64,000 bases of DNA from Pseudogracilibacillus sp037071985 (GCF_037071985.1 NZ_JAXHDF010000002.1:248001-312000); one strand, 5' to 3'. Numbered from the stretch's first letter, positions 35,264 to 43,489 are shown. A program made the numbers and translations. Notes: generated by a model not told the origin, from the letters alone.

Positions 35264-35899
35264 ATGCAAGTTCATATTTTCACGAAAAAAGAAGAAATTG
35301 CCCATGCCATTACACACGGTGTCGGTGCCGTTTTAAGTATTTTTGGTTTAATTTTACTTATCGTGTTTGCATCTTTGACTGGAGACCCTTCACTCATAGT
35401 TTCAGTTACAACTTTCGGAGTTACGATGCTGCTCATGTATGTCTCTTCAACACTCGTTCACAGTTTACCTAAAGGAAAATGGAAAAATGCTTTTTTAATC
35501 ATTGACCATGCATCAATCTATGTATTTATTGCAGGAACATATACTCCATTTTTATTAGTAATTTTAAGTGGCAAAATCGGTTGGACATTATTTGCGGTCA
35601 TATGGGGAATTGCAGTAACAGGTGTCATTTTAAAAATTTTCTTTGTAAAAAAATTTGTTATTCTTTCCACTTTAGTTTATATTTTGATGGGATGGTTAAT
35701 TGTTATTGTTTGGAATCCACTGACCGAGGCCTTACATCAAAATGGTCTGACCTTACTCGTTATTGGAGGTATCATATACACGTTGGGCGCATTGTTTTAT
35801 ATATGGAAACGGATTCCCTACCATCATGTTATCTGGCATTTATTTGTTCTTGGAGGATCTATATGCCACTTCTTTGCCATATTATTGTATGTAATATAA
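35264..35899 (+). CDS. yplQ: Hemolysin III / TrhA family membrane protein (YplQ-like)
   Basis: A 211-aa protein with seven hydrophobic segments, the PAQR/hemolysin III architecture. Family landmarks: EEIAHAITHGVGA at the N-terminus, SSTLVHSLP with the metal Ser/His, IIDHASIYVFIAGTYTPF, and HVIWHLFVLGGSICHFFAI near the end (metal His pair). In other bacteria TrhA influences membrane fluidity homeostasis; actual hemolysis is not implied. AAGGACGG precedes the ATG. Confidence 0.9.
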   Translation: MQVHIFTKKEEIAHAITHGVGAVLSIFGLILLIVFASLTGDPSLIVSVTTFGVTMLLMYVSSTLVHSLPKGKWKNAFLIIDHASIYVFIAGTYTPFLLVILSGKIGWTLFAVIWGIAVTGVILKIFFVKKFVILSTLVYILMGWLIVIVWNPLTEALHQNGLTLLVIGGIIYTLGALFYIWKRIPYHHVIWHLFVLGGSICHFFAILLYVI

Positions 35900-35929
35900 A
35901 CAAAATTTTTTAAGAAATGAGGATTAAGA

Positions 35930-36400
35930 TTGAATAATAAACTTGAGGTTTCAGAAATTGCTGAGGCAATTTACACCGTCAACAGGCATGCAAAGACAGC
36001 ACCTGAACCGCAACATTTATATATGATTAAAAAGAAAGCAATTGATCAATTATTAGAAGAAAATAAAGCTGAAAAAATCGGTTTACATTTCTCTAATAAT
36101 CCTAGGCTCAGTAATCAGCATTCAACACTCCTAGTAAAAGTTGCTAATTACTACTTTCATGTGCCTCCATCTAAAGATGATTTCAAAAAATTAAAACATC
36201 TAGGATCTTTAGACAATGACTTTCGCAATCCCAAAACTAAGATGTCTTTATCATATGCAAAAAAAATTATCTATCAGTATATAAATTGGAAATCACCAAA
36301 AGAAATAAATCAAAAAAGAGTTCCCTCTTACTATACCCCTTCTTCACTCGGAAAGATGGAGTGGCCGCCTACAAAAAAATTTTATATTTACTATGAATGA
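35930..36400 (+). CDS. ykyB: YkyB-like protein
   Basis: A 156-aa soluble protein starting with TTG (35930) behind GAGGA. It includes EVSEIAEAIYTVNRHAKTA and the closing SSLGKMEWPP, a pattern I recognise from the YkyB family of B. subtilis. That gene also lies in the ykuL-region neighbourhood. No enzymatic motif is apparent and the function is unknown. 30 nt after yplQ, possibly co-transcribed. Confidence 0.82.
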   Translation: MNNKLEVSEIAEAIYTVNRHAKTAPEPQHLYMIKKKAIDQLLEENKAEKIGLHFSNNPRLSNQHSTLLVKVANYYFHVPPSKDDFKKLKHLGSLDNDFRNPKTKMSLSYAKKIIYQYINWKSPKEINQKRVPSYYTPSSLGKMEWPPTKKFYIYYE

Positions 36401-36411
36401 TAATGATTGAT

Positions 36412-36513
36412 AAAATCGTTGAATTGATTCTTTCCCTACTCTTCTAAATTCCCCAATCTTAATTAAGCTGTTTTTAGAATTATTAAGACCGGGAATTTTC
36501 TTTCAACGATTTT
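36412..36513. terminator. Nested long hairpin between convergent genes
   Basis: Three nested inverted repeats share one centre. Outer: AAAATCGTTGAA (36412-36423) / TTCAACGATTTT (36502-36513). Middle: AAATTCCC (36446-36453) / GGGAATTT (36491-36498). Inner: TCTTAAT (36457-36463) / ATTAAGA (36482-36488). The element sits between ykyB (+) and the gene at 36513 (-) and probably ends both transcripts, though it is far longer than a normal terminator. Confidence 0.65.
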
Positions 36514-36848
36514 TACGTAAATAGAGTTGTTTTCACATATTTATATAACATGAAAATGGATAAAAAGACTCCATAGAGAATAACGGATTGAAGTGCTAAT
36601 TGAAAAATAGTATAGTTTACATATAATTGCGAGATCACCGCCGTTGTTGTAAGAAATAATAAGCTATTTAACAGAAATGTTAGCACATACAGATATTTCT
36701 TTGAACTTAATATTCTCATCACAAGCTTAATAAAACTACTAAAAATAATTAAGGATAATAAAAAAAACAAGACAATGAAATACTCTTTTTTAAATCCTAA
36801 TACTTCTAATTGGGTAAAATTTATATAATCTAATAGGTGATTATTCAT
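36513..36848 (-). CDS. Unrecognised 111-aa membrane protein
   Basis: A predicted membrane protein with three hydrophobic segments: about 25-45 (IVLFFLLSLIIFSSFIKLV), 50-75 and 85-105. Polar loops between them contain Lys and Arg. No family is recognised. The ATG at 36848 is preceded by AAAGGAC. The last codons run into the nested hairpin at 36412-36513. Base composition matches its neighbours. It could be a lineage-specific sporulation or envelope protein, but nothing in it says so. Confidence 0.6.
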   Translation of the reverse strand: MNNHLLDYINFTQLEVLGFKKEYFIVLFFLLSLIIFSSFIKLVMRILSSKKYLYVLTFLLNSLLFLTTTAVISQLYVNYTIFQLALQSVILYGVFLSIFMLYKYVKTTLFT

Positions 36849-37202
36849 CTAAATAAGTCCTTTCTAGCAGTTGATATACAATCAGTGTATACATAGATAA
36901 TTGATCATATACATAGTAGAAAAGGAATGAATGCATTGAAACGTCCTTTAATTTTTATATTAAAAGGGACTTTTTTGGTGGGGAGTCATTTCATTACTGT
37001 TAAAAAACTATATACATTCCGATTTATACTTGGGGACTTTACCATACAGAGGCCTCTTAAATCGAAATATTTGAACTATCTTTTATTTAACAGACGATTA
37101 GTATAGGAGCAATCGTATCTTTAAACTTATACTCAAACTATGAAGAAGATTTTTTACTCGGGGTGATAAGTATATAAGACTTTAGTTCCATTTATTTAAA
37201 TT
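36849..37202. other. Gap with an orphan plus-strand hairpin
   Basis: About 350 bp with no convincing gene. A terminator-like stem (GTCC-TTT / AAAAGGGAC with bulges, 36943-36970) followed by TTTTTT (36971-36976) lies on the plus strand without a gene upstream. A 59-codon frame at 36927-37106 runs through it and is not believed. Confidence 0.5.
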
Positions 37203-37205
37203 AAA

Positions 37206-37232
37206 AAAGTTGATCCTGAATGAATCAACTTT
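37206..37232 (-). terminator. Terminator after the Spo0E-like gene
   Basis: Stem AAAGTTGAT (37206-37214) / ATCAACTTT (37224-37232). On the minus strand it is followed by TTTTTTAA, 11 nt past the stop. Confidence 0.85.
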
Positions 37233-37243
37233 AAAATTCGTTT

Positions 37244-37408
37244 TTAGTTTCCGCGACGTTTTATATCTGAATATGCATTTAACAAATTGTCCAATTGTTG
37301 ACTGACTTGAACAGTTTCAGTGTTTGTAAATCCTTTATTATAAGCACATTTTGCAAGTTTATTACGAAGATCTTCTATTTTTTGTAATGTTACTTTCTCG
37401 TAATTCAT
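37244..37408 (-). CDS. Spo0E-family aspartyl-phosphate phosphatase
   Basis: A 54-aa protein containing VSQQLDNLLNAYSDIKRR, the SQ-LD-LLN-Y signature of Spo0E-like phosphatases that dephosphorylate Spo0A-phosphate and delay sporulation. The N-terminal half (KIEDLRNKLAKCAYNKGF) fits the first helix and hairpin of the fold. The length is normal for the short members (YnzD, YisI). The ATG at 37408 has its nearest Shine-Dalgarno (GAGAGGGG) about 15 nt away, too far; an in-frame ATT 9 nt upstream would have ideal spacing, so the true start is unsure. It has its own terminator and ends a monocistronic unit divergent from lepB. Confidence 0.87.
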   Translation of the reverse strand: MNYEKVTLQKIEDLRNKLAKCAYNKGFTNTETVQVSQQLDNLLNAYSDIKRRGN

Positions 37409-37625
37409 GGTATTAATTTTTTTCCCCTCTCGATAAAAGAAATTAAAAACGTTAACGTATACTGTATACTAAAAGTATAATTGTTTTGGTAATAAATGCA
37501 AACATTTTAGTTAAAATTAACTATTTTTCAAATTTTGTATTAATCAATAGTTTTAACTCGAAACATAATCCATGCTATGCTACTATAATAGAGGATTGTC
37601 TCAATGTAGAAAGGATGTCTTCAGT

Positions 37626-38150
37626 GTGGCTGAATCAAAAAAACAGAATGAATGGTTAGAATGGGGTAAAGCTATTGTAATCGCTGTTTTACTTGCATTC
37701 CTTTTAAGAACATTTGTATTTGCAACGTCAATTGTAGAAGGAGAAAGTATGCACCCAGCCCTTGAAGATGGCGAACGAATCGTGTTCAATAAATTAATTT
37801 ATATTATATCTGAACCGGATCGCGGCGATATAATTATTATCCAACACCCCCAGAAAAACTATGTAAAACGAATAATTGGCTTACCAAACGAAACGATTGA
37901 AATGAAAGATCATCATCTTTTTATAGATGGAATTAAACAAGAAAATTCTTATGTTGACGAATACGAATCTCTACTTACAGGCAATTTTGGCCCTATTAAA
38001 GTTCCGGAAGACAGTTATTTTGTAATGGGTGATAATCGTGCAATTAGTAAAGATAGCAGGAATGGTTTAGGTTTTATTAATCGTTCAGATATCATTGGGA
38101 GATCTGAGTTTATTATTTACCCATTTAATGAGTGGAAAATTACACGATAA
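37626..38150 (+). CDS. lepB: Type I signal peptidase
   Basis: Membrane-anchored serine protease cleaving Sec/Tat signal peptides. The 174-aa protein has one N-terminal transmembrane segment (AIVIAVLLAFLLRTFVF, about 16-32) and the extracytoplasmic catalytic domain. Ser41 lies in EGESMHPAL and the general base Lys81 in YVKRIIGLPNE. GDNR (about 147-150) and SKDSRNGLGFI close the signature. The GTG at 37626 is chosen because AAAGGA is 8 nt upstream; the ATG at 37572 has no ribosome binding site. Small P-type, like SipS/SipT of Bacillus. Confidence 0.95.
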   Translation: MAESKKQNEWLEWGKAIVIAVLLAFLLRTFVFATSIVEGESMHPALEDGERIVFNKLIYIISEPDRGDIIIIQHPQKNYVKRIIGLPNETIEMKDHHLFIDGIKQENSYVDEYESLLTGNFGPIKVPEDSYFVMGDNRAISKDSRNGLGFINRSDIIGRSEFIIYPFNEWKITR

Positions 38151-38195
38151 GAAATAATAATATTCAAGGGTTTGTATATGTCAATATAGCTACAA

Positions 38196-38232
38196 AAAAA
38201 GGTCGAACTCCTACATAGGGTTAGACCTTTTT
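38196..38232. terminator. Bidirectional terminator between lepB and the 26-aa gene
   Basis: AAAAAGGTCGAAC (38196-38208) / GTTAGACCTTTTT (38220-38232), one mismatch, 11-nt loop, T-runs on both strands. It ends lepB (+) and, on the other strand, the micro-gene at 38243. Confidence 0.82.
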
Positions 38233-38242
38233 AATTTTTCTT

Positions 38243-38323
38243 TTATTCATGGTCGAAAAGACTATATCCAATATTCAAAAAAGCAATAACTAAACAAATT
38301 ATTCCAAATGCAGTTACCCACAT
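38243..38323 (-). CDS. Unrecognised 26-aa single-span membrane micro-protein
   Basis: Open frame starting ATG at 38323 behind GGAGAGGGTG (SD GAGAGG, about 10 nt). The peptide begins MWVTAFGIICLVIAFLNIGY and ends SLFDHE: one hydrophobic span with an acidic C-terminus. A terminator follows 10 nt after the stop on the same strand, which supports a real transcription unit. I do not recognise the family. Such tiny spans often serve as regulators of membrane complexes or as sporulation peptides, but that is speculation. It ends convergently with lepB. Confidence 0.5.
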   Translation of the reverse strand: MWVTAFGIICLVIAFLNIGYSLFDHE

Positions 38324-38607
38324 GTGAACGCACCCTCTCCTATTATATAATCTTCATCCATCATACCAATTATTCATTTAATTTTAAAGTGATAATATGT
38401 TACACGGTCTTTTTTTATAAAAAGGCCCCTAATAACGAGTTTTTTATTCATCTCGATTTTATTACCATGAAAATCTTTAATAAAGATTATTAATCACTCT
38501 ACTATTTAGTATGGAAAATAAAAAATATTATATGAAAACTATCTTCACCATTTTTCCTAATTTGAAAAATCGATTATCACTTGAAGCGTTCATCATCTTC
38601 CTCTTAA
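38324..38607. other. Gap downstream of ktrD
   Basis: 284 bp, AT-rich. It contains a weak GGTCTTTTTTT...AAAAAGGCC stem (about 38405-38427) and no convincing open frame. The frame at 38308-38493 overlaps the micro-gene antisense and lacks a ribosome binding site. Confidence 0.45.
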
Positions 38608-39972
38608 TTAACCGATAATGATTCTTTCTTTCGGGTAACGAATATACTCATTCTGATTTTCTTTTCGGAAAGTAATTAGAAAAGTTACTAGTCCAATTCT
38701 GCCTAAAAACATTAATATCATTAACAGTATTTTACTCACTGTTGTTAATTCTGCCGTTATTCCTAAAGAAAGACCAACCGTTCCAAATGCTGAAGTAACT
38801 TCAAATAGTAACTGTGTGATTGAGAATGGTTCAATAATGGAAACGATTAGCAAAGTAGTAAATACTATAGCAATAGCTAAAATCATAACTGTTACAGCTT
38901 TCATTAAATCTTTATCATAAATTTCCCGGCTAAAAACTTTAATTTTCTTACCACCACGTGCATACGTAATGATAAAGATTAAGACAAGTGCAAATGTCGT
39001 AGTTCTAATTCCACCGCCAGCACTACTTGGTGAAGCACCGATGAACATTAACAAAGACATAAACAAATGATTTGAATCCGATAGCAGACTCACATCCATT
39101 GTTGAAAGTCCTGCACTTCTTGTTGTAACTGATTGAAATAATGCATAAAACAAACTCTCATGCCAACTTTTCCCTTTAAAAAATCCTGTAGAATCAATTA
39201 AATAGATGAAGACAGCACCTAGAACAATGAGAACCAAAAATGTTGTTGTAGTTACTTTTGTAAACAAGGAAAAACGAAATTTTCTTTTCATTTTACGTTT
39301 TTTCAGTATAAATTGTTTTAATTCAATCAATACTGGAAAGCCGATTGCACCAAACACAATTAGTAACATAATAATGAACTGAACAAAATAATCATCCTTA
39401 TAAGGAGCGAGGGAATTATTATTCAAGCTAAATCCCCCATTTGATATTGCGCTGATTGTACTGAAAAATCCATTATAATATGCTTCCGCCGGTGTCGGAA
39501 AATACCTCATAAAATACGTTCCTAATATAAGAAACCCTAATAATTCTATTAGTAATACTACTACTAAAATTTGTTTAATTAATTCAACGACCCCACCAAA
39601 CGTTGTTTGATTTTGATCTTGCATGATTAACCTGCGTTCGGAAAGACCGATCTTTTTCCCTAAAAGTAACCATATAAACGTACTTACTGTCATGACACCT
39701 ACAGCACCCAGCTGGAGAATTAGCGCAAGTAAAATAACTCCTGTCGTACTTAATGTATCACCAATTGAAATTGTACTCAGCCCAGTTACACTAAGCGCAC
39801 TAACAGCAGTAAATAACACATCAATAAAAGAAACATGCACCCCTTCTTGATATGCGATTGGGAGCGATAAAACAATCGTTGAAATAATAATTGCTCCAAA
39901 ATAAAAAACTAATAATAACTGTGCTGGCGTTAAATGATGTATCCTATGAAGATTTGGATATTTATCAAACAT
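38608..39972 (-). CDS. ktrD: Ktr potassium transporter pore subunit KtrD
   Basis: Membrane pore of a K+ uptake system gated by KtrC. The 454-aa protein has the SKT-superfamily fourfold M1-P-M2 layout. Pore-loop glycines are visible in ALSVTGLSTI, TISAISNGGFSL, QSVTTRSAGLSTM and TSAFGTVGLSLG, the four selectivity-filter segments. ATG at 39972 is chosen because AGAGGAG lies 10 nt upstream; the frame runs 23 codons further up without a ribosome binding site. KtrD is preferred to KtrB because the nearby ring subunit is KtrC. Confidence 0.92.
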   Translation of the reverse strand: MFDKYPNLHRIHHLTPAQLLLVFYFGAIIISTIVLSLPIAYQEGVHVSFIDVLFTAVSALSVTGLSTISIGDTLSTTGVILLALILQLGAVGVMTVSTFIWLLLGKKIGLSERRLIMQDQNQTTFGGVVELIKQILVVVLLIELLGFLILGTYFMRYFPTPAEAYYNGFFSTISAISNGGFSLNNNSLAPYKDDYFVQFIIMLLIVFGAIGFPVLIELKQFILKKRKMKRKFRFSLFTKVTTTTFLVLIVLGAVFIYLIDSTGFFKGKSWHESLFYALFQSVTTRSAGLSTMDVSLLSDSNHLFMSLLMFIGASPSSAGGGIRTTTFALVLIFIITYARGGKKIKVFSREIYDKDLMKAVTVMILAIAIVFTTLLIVSIIEPFSITQLLFEVTSAFGTVGLSLGITAELTTVSKILLMILMFLGRIGLVTFLITFRKENQNEYIRYPKERIIIG

Positions 39973-40286
39973 TTTAACAATGCTCCTCTGCGTATAAATC
40001 AACAAAATTTCTTCGAGATAATTACTAAAATAGTATAGCAAAACATTGGCGACGTTTTGCTTATACTCACGAACTAATTTCGCTCAATTCAATTTTCTTA
40101 ATAATGGCTTGTTTTTTATAGATCAGTCGCTGTCTTTAAGCAGCGTTTTCGAAGAACTGCTGCAATGATTCAACATAATAACGTTTCCAGATGAACGTCA
40201 TTAACAATAGCCAGAGTAGATTTCTACATTATACTACTAAAATATATATTTGAATATCATCTATCTTCTTATTAATACTATTAATC

Positions 40287-40307
40287 AAAAAAAGGGCTTC
40301 TTAGCCC
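40287..40307 (-). terminator. Terminator after ywpF
   Basis: GGGCT (40294-40298) / AGCCC (40303-40307), 4-nt loop, followed on the minus strand by seven T. Short but classical. Confidence 0.8.
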
Positions 40308-40317
40308 ATAATATGTT

Positions 40318-40725
40318 TTATATTAATTCTTTAAATTTTTTGAGTAATGACTCACCCTGGTATCCTTCTTCAATAATCATTTGTAACATTTCCTCAATCC
40401 TGCTTTTTCGATGATCAACGACCTCGCCTTGAAATAACACATTTATCCTGTCTTCATTAATTTGATTAATGCCGATAACTTTTGTAATAAAAAAGGCTGG
40501 ATCATTATCTTCCCTCGTTATTTTAACTTGAATCATTAATTCTTCTACATTTTTTACTTTATTAAAATAAGCTAAATAAATTTTATCAATATAAGCCTCG
40601 ATAAGCCACCCAAATTTATCTTCCCGATTAATTACTAATCCATCGTGAAGAGGAATCTGTTTACGTTCTACGCCATCTTCCTCATTAGCCATAATTTTTA
40701 ATCCTTTTAATTTAAAAGTCTTCAT
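40318..40725 (-). CDS. ywpF: YwpF-like protein
   Basis: A 135-aa soluble protein starting MKTFKLKGLKI, with IPLHDGLVINREDKFGWLIEAYI and a helical C-terminus. The start and the DGLxINxED pattern match the YwpF family. Function unknown. The ATG at 40725 has GGGAGTG 6 nt upstream; upstream in-frame TTG/GTG codons overlap that site. Alone between ktrD and the divergent spoVA operon. Confidence 0.72.
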   Translation of the reverse strand: MKTFKLKGLKIMANEEDGVERKQIPLHDGLVINREDKFGWLIEAYIDKIYLAYFNKVKNVEELMIQVKITREDNDPAFFITKVIGINQINEDRINVLFQGEVVDHRKSRIEEMLQMIIEEGYQGESLLKKFKELI

Positions 40726-40831
40726 CCGATTCACTCCCAACCCGGTTATCTGTCTATGTTTAAAATAGGTTATTTGTAGTAAAAAGTCAATGACTATTTA
40801 TTACTTTATAGAAAAAACTGGATAATTTGGA

Positions 40832-40863
40832 TGCGTATAAATCAAATCATTTATCTCATTCTA
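40832..40863 (+). promoter_or_regulatory. Candidate forespore promoter of the spoVA operon
   Basis: CATTCTA at 40857-40863 matches the SigG -10 form CATnnTA. TGCGTA at 40832-40837 is a weak match to TGAATA at 19-bp spacing, slightly long. The call rests partly on SigG control of spoVA operons in B. subtilis. Confidence 0.35.
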
Positions 40864-40901
40864 TATATGACTACTTTTGTAATTTAAAGGAGGAATTTCT
40901 T

Positions 40902-41108
40902 GTGACTGTAGCAACACAAGTTAGACAAGCGATAGCTGGATTAAAAAGTGTACAAGCAAGTTTTGAACAATTTGCTCTTCAAACTGAAAATAAACAAGCA
41001 AAGCAGATGTATTTGAATGCTGCTGAACAAACAAAACAAGTTCTTCAATCTGTCGAACCGCGTTTAACAGAGATTGAACAAGAAGAACCCCAATACAAAC
41101 AATATTAA
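40902..41108 (+). CDS. DUF1657 protein, first gene of the spoVA-2mob-like operon
   Basis: A 68-aa, Gln/Glu-rich, all-helical protein (VRQAIAGLKSVQASFEQFAL, ending EEPQYKQY). It matches DUF1657, a small spore-associated domain known mainly from spoVA-2mob operons. The GTG at 40902 has AAGGAGGA 7 nt upstream; the in-frame ATG at 40827 has none. Two other DUF1657 units occur in the operon: the gene at 43501 and the C-terminus of the gene at 43715. Role unknown, presumed in the spore. Confidence 0.88.
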   Translation: MTVATQVRQAIAGLKSVQASFEQFALQTENKQAKQMYLNAAEQTKQVLQSVEPRLTEIEQEEPQYKQY

Positions 41109-41142
41109 TCGACTAAGTAAATAATAAGTGAGGTGAGAAAAT

Positions 41143-41610
41143 ATGTACCTCAAGCGAATCATTATAATTATAAGTATTTTTATACTTACCGCTTGTGCAA
41201 ATAACATTCAAAAAGATCCTACTTTTGAACCTACCGGGAATCGAGATCTTGAATTAGTTAAGCTTTCTTCCAAAGAAATTATGGATCAAAATCCATCAAA
41301 CCGTGCAAAGGAATTATTAAGTCAATATGCTGAAATCTCAGGTGTTAGAGCGGTAAATGATAAAAACGAGTTACTTATTGGAGTGGATATAGACCATCAT
41401 GAACGATTTTCTTTGGATAATATGGAAAGTGAACTTCGAAAAAAGATCAAAGAAAACTTCTCCGATCTAAAGGTTACATTATCCACGGATCAAAAAATAC
41501 TTCTTGAACTTGAAAAGCTGGAAGAAGATATTCGAAACAAAAAAGTTTCTAATGATGAATTAAGGAAAAAGATAAAAGAGCTCAAAAGTTTATCAAAAGA
41601 AGAAACTTAA
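41143..41610 (+). CDS. YhcN/YlaJ-family sporulation lipoprotein
   Basis: A 155-aa lipoprotein: signal peptide with lipobox LTAC (Cys18). The YhcN/YlaJ-type domain (EISGVRAVNDKNELLIGVDI) resembles the domain in spore-coat and inner-membrane lipoproteins. A charged helical tail follows (LEKLEEDIRNKKVSNDELRK). Second gene of the spoVA-2mob-like operon, where such a gene is standard. GAGGTGAG precedes the ATG. Confidence 0.87.
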   Translation: MYLKRIIIIISIFILTACANNIQKDPTFEPTGNRDLELVKLSSKEIMDQNPSNRAKELLSQYAEISGVRAVNDKNELLIGVDIDHHERFSLDNMESELRKKIKENFSDLKVTLSTDQKILLELEKLEEDIRNKKVSNDELRKKIKELKSLSKEET

Positions 41611-41619
41611 TGGAAATGA

Positions 41620-42102
41620 GTGAGCATGATGGCAGACAAAAAAAAGAAACAACTTCCACCTGAGGCGCAACAGTATCAACGTTTACAAGCAAAACGGGAA
41701 ATAAAAAGACCTGTTTTTAAAAATTGTATTAAAGCGTTCTTAGTGGGAGGTTTAATTTGCCTAATCGGTCAGCTAATCACTACTTTTTATATACACTTTT
41801 TTGATTTTACAGAACAAACAGCAGGAAACCCTACTGTAGCAACATTAATTATTATTACCATGCTATTAACAGGGTTTGGAATCTACGATCATTTAGGGCA
41901 ATTTGCTGGAGCCGGGACTGCAGTGCCCGTTACCGGATTTGCCAATGCAGTAATCTCTTCTGCAATCGAGCATCGTCCAGAAGGATATATTCTTGGAGTT
42001 GGCGGAAATATGCTTAAATTAGCCGGTCCTGTCATTGTATACGGAGTTTTTTCGGCATTTATAGTTGCGCTTATAAAAACAGTGCTAACAATGTTTACTT
42101 AG
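41620..42102 (+). CDS. spoVAC: Stage V sporulation protein AC
   Basis: Inner-membrane component of the SpoVA Ca-DPA channel, proposed to be mechanosensitive. The up to 160-aa protein has a basic N-terminus, then CIKAFLVGGLICLIGQLITTFYI, an FGIYDHLGQFAGAGTAVPVTGF core and a final hydrophobic helix (about four spans). The start could be GTG at 41620 or the ATG codons at 41626/41629; no strong ribosome binding site decides. 9 nt after the lipoprotein gene. Confidence 0.93.
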   Translation: MSMMADKKKKQLPPEAQQYQRLQAKREIKRPVFKNCIKAFLVGGLICLIGQLITTFYIHFFDFTEQTAGNPTVATLIIITMLLTGFGIYDHLGQFAGAGTAVPVTGFANAVISSAIEHRPEGYILGVGGNMLKLAGPVIVYGVFSAFIVALIKTVLTMFT

Positions 42103-42125
42103 AGCTAAGTGTGAGGTGTAATCGT

Positions 42126-43142
42126 ATGTTAATGGGTCATAGTAGTTGGAAATTTAATAATCTGCCTGTCATCCTATCAACAGGTGTTGTAGGTGGACCT
42201 TTTGAAGCACAAGGAAAAATTGCAAATGATTTTGATATCCTACATGAAGATATGTGGCTAAAACAAGACTCTTATGAAAAAGCACAACAAATCATGATGG
42301 AACAATCATGTCAACTTGCCGTAAAAAAAGCGAATATTGATAAAGGGCAAGTAGACTATTTTATTAGCGGTGATCTGATTAATCAAATTACACCTTCTAC
42401 TTTTGCTGCTAAAACTGTTGATGTACCTTATTTTGGTCTTTTTAGCGCGTGTGCAACATCTACTGAAAGTTTAGCACTCGCAGCATTAATTATTAATGCC
42501 GGAGGAGCGAAATATATTTTAAGTGGAACGGCTAGTCATAATGCAGCGGCTGAAAGACAATTTCGTTATCCGACTGAATATGGTGGTCAAAAACCACCAA
42601 CAGCACAGTGGACTGTAACTGGAGCAGGTTGTGCATTAGTTAGTTCCTCAGGAGATGGTCCTGTCATTACCACTGCAACTATTGGAAAAGTTGTTGATAT
42701 GGGGCTTACCGATGCATTCAATATGGGAGGCGCTATGGCACCTGCTGCTGTTGATACTATTGTTCGCCATTTGACTGATCGGAATGTTGAACCTTCCTTT
42801 TATGATCTCATAATTACTGGTGATCTTGGAAAAATAGGCCGAGAAGCATCATTTGATTTATTAAAAGAAAAAGGAATTGAAGTTGATCCAACAAAATATG
42901 TTGATTGCGGATTAACTATTTATACTGATGACCAACCAGTTCACGCAGGTGGAAGTGGTACCGCATGCTCTGCTGTTGCGACATATGGCCATTTTCTAAA
43001 TCGTATGAAAGAAGGAAAATTGAAGCGCATTTTACTAGTTGCTACTGGAGCGCTTCATTCACCGCTGAGTATACAACAAAAAAAACCAATTCCTTGTATT
43101 GCTCATGCTGTATCAATTGAAGCAAGAGGTGGTGAGACATGA
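42126..43142 (+). CDS. spoVAD: Stage V sporulation protein AD
   Basis: Soluble DPA-binding subunit of the SpoVA complex, with a thiolase-like fold. The 338-aa protein has STGVVGGPFEAQGKIANDFD, SGDLINQITPSTFAA, SACATSTESLALA and HAGGSGTACSAVATYGHFL, characteristic of SpoVAD. The ATG at 42126 is chosen because GAGGTG lies 9 nt upstream; the GTG at 42111 overlaps it. The last codon overlaps spoVAE by ATGA. Confidence 0.95.
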   Translation: MLMGHSSWKFNNLPVILSTGVVGGPFEAQGKIANDFDILHEDMWLKQDSYEKAQQIMMEQSCQLAVKKANIDKGQVDYFISGDLINQITPSTFAAKTVDVPYFGLFSACATSTESLALAALIINAGGAKYILSGTASHNAAAERQFRYPTEYGGQKPPTAQWTVTGAGCALVSSSGDGPVITTATIGKVVDMGLTDAFNMGGAMAPAAVDTIVRHLTDRNVEPSFYDLIITGDLGKIGREASFDLLKEKGIEVDPTKYVDCGLTIYTDDQPVHAGGSGTACSAVATYGHFLNRMKEGKLKRILLVATGALHSPLSIQQKKPIPCIAHAVSIEARGGET

Positions 43143-43489
43143 TTTTTTTCTGGGCGTTCGTTGTTGGTGGACTTATTTGTGTTATCGGGCAAATTATGTT
43201 TGACGTTTTCAAATTAACTCCCGCACATACTCTTACAACACTAGTTGTTGTTGGCGCTGTACTTGACGGATTTGGATTGTATGAACCACTAATAAATTTT
43301 GCGGGTGCAGGGGCAACCGTTCCAATCACGAGTTTTGGAAATTCACTCGTACATGGGGCCATGGCGGAAGCTGAGGATCATGGGCTAATTGGAGTAATAA
43401 CAGGTATATTTGAAGTTACGAGTGCCGGTATTTCAGCTGCAATCATTTTTGGTGTTATTGCTTCCCTCCTCTTTAAACCGAAAGGATAG
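43139..43489 (+). CDS. spoVAE: Stage V sporulation protein AEb
   Basis: A 116-aa membrane subunit of the SpoVA channel. It opens with FFWAFVVGGLICVIGQIMFD, then an FGLYEPLINFAGAGATVPITSFGN core that mirrors SpoVAC and a final hydrophobic stretch. The length identifies the AEb form. Overlaps the spoVAD stop by 4 nt (ATGA), implying coupled translation. Confidence 0.94.
   Translation: MIFFWAFVVGGLICVIGQIMFDVFKLTPAHTLTTLVVVGAVLDGFGLYEPLINFAGAGATVPITSFGNSLVHGAMAEAEDHGLIGVITGIFEVTSAGISAAIIFGVIASLLFKPKG

Noticed and set aside
36927..37106. 59-codon open frame (+) beginning after AAAGGA
   Set aside because: The purine box is only one base from the ATG, the frame crosses a hairpin with a T-run, and the peptide shows no family features.
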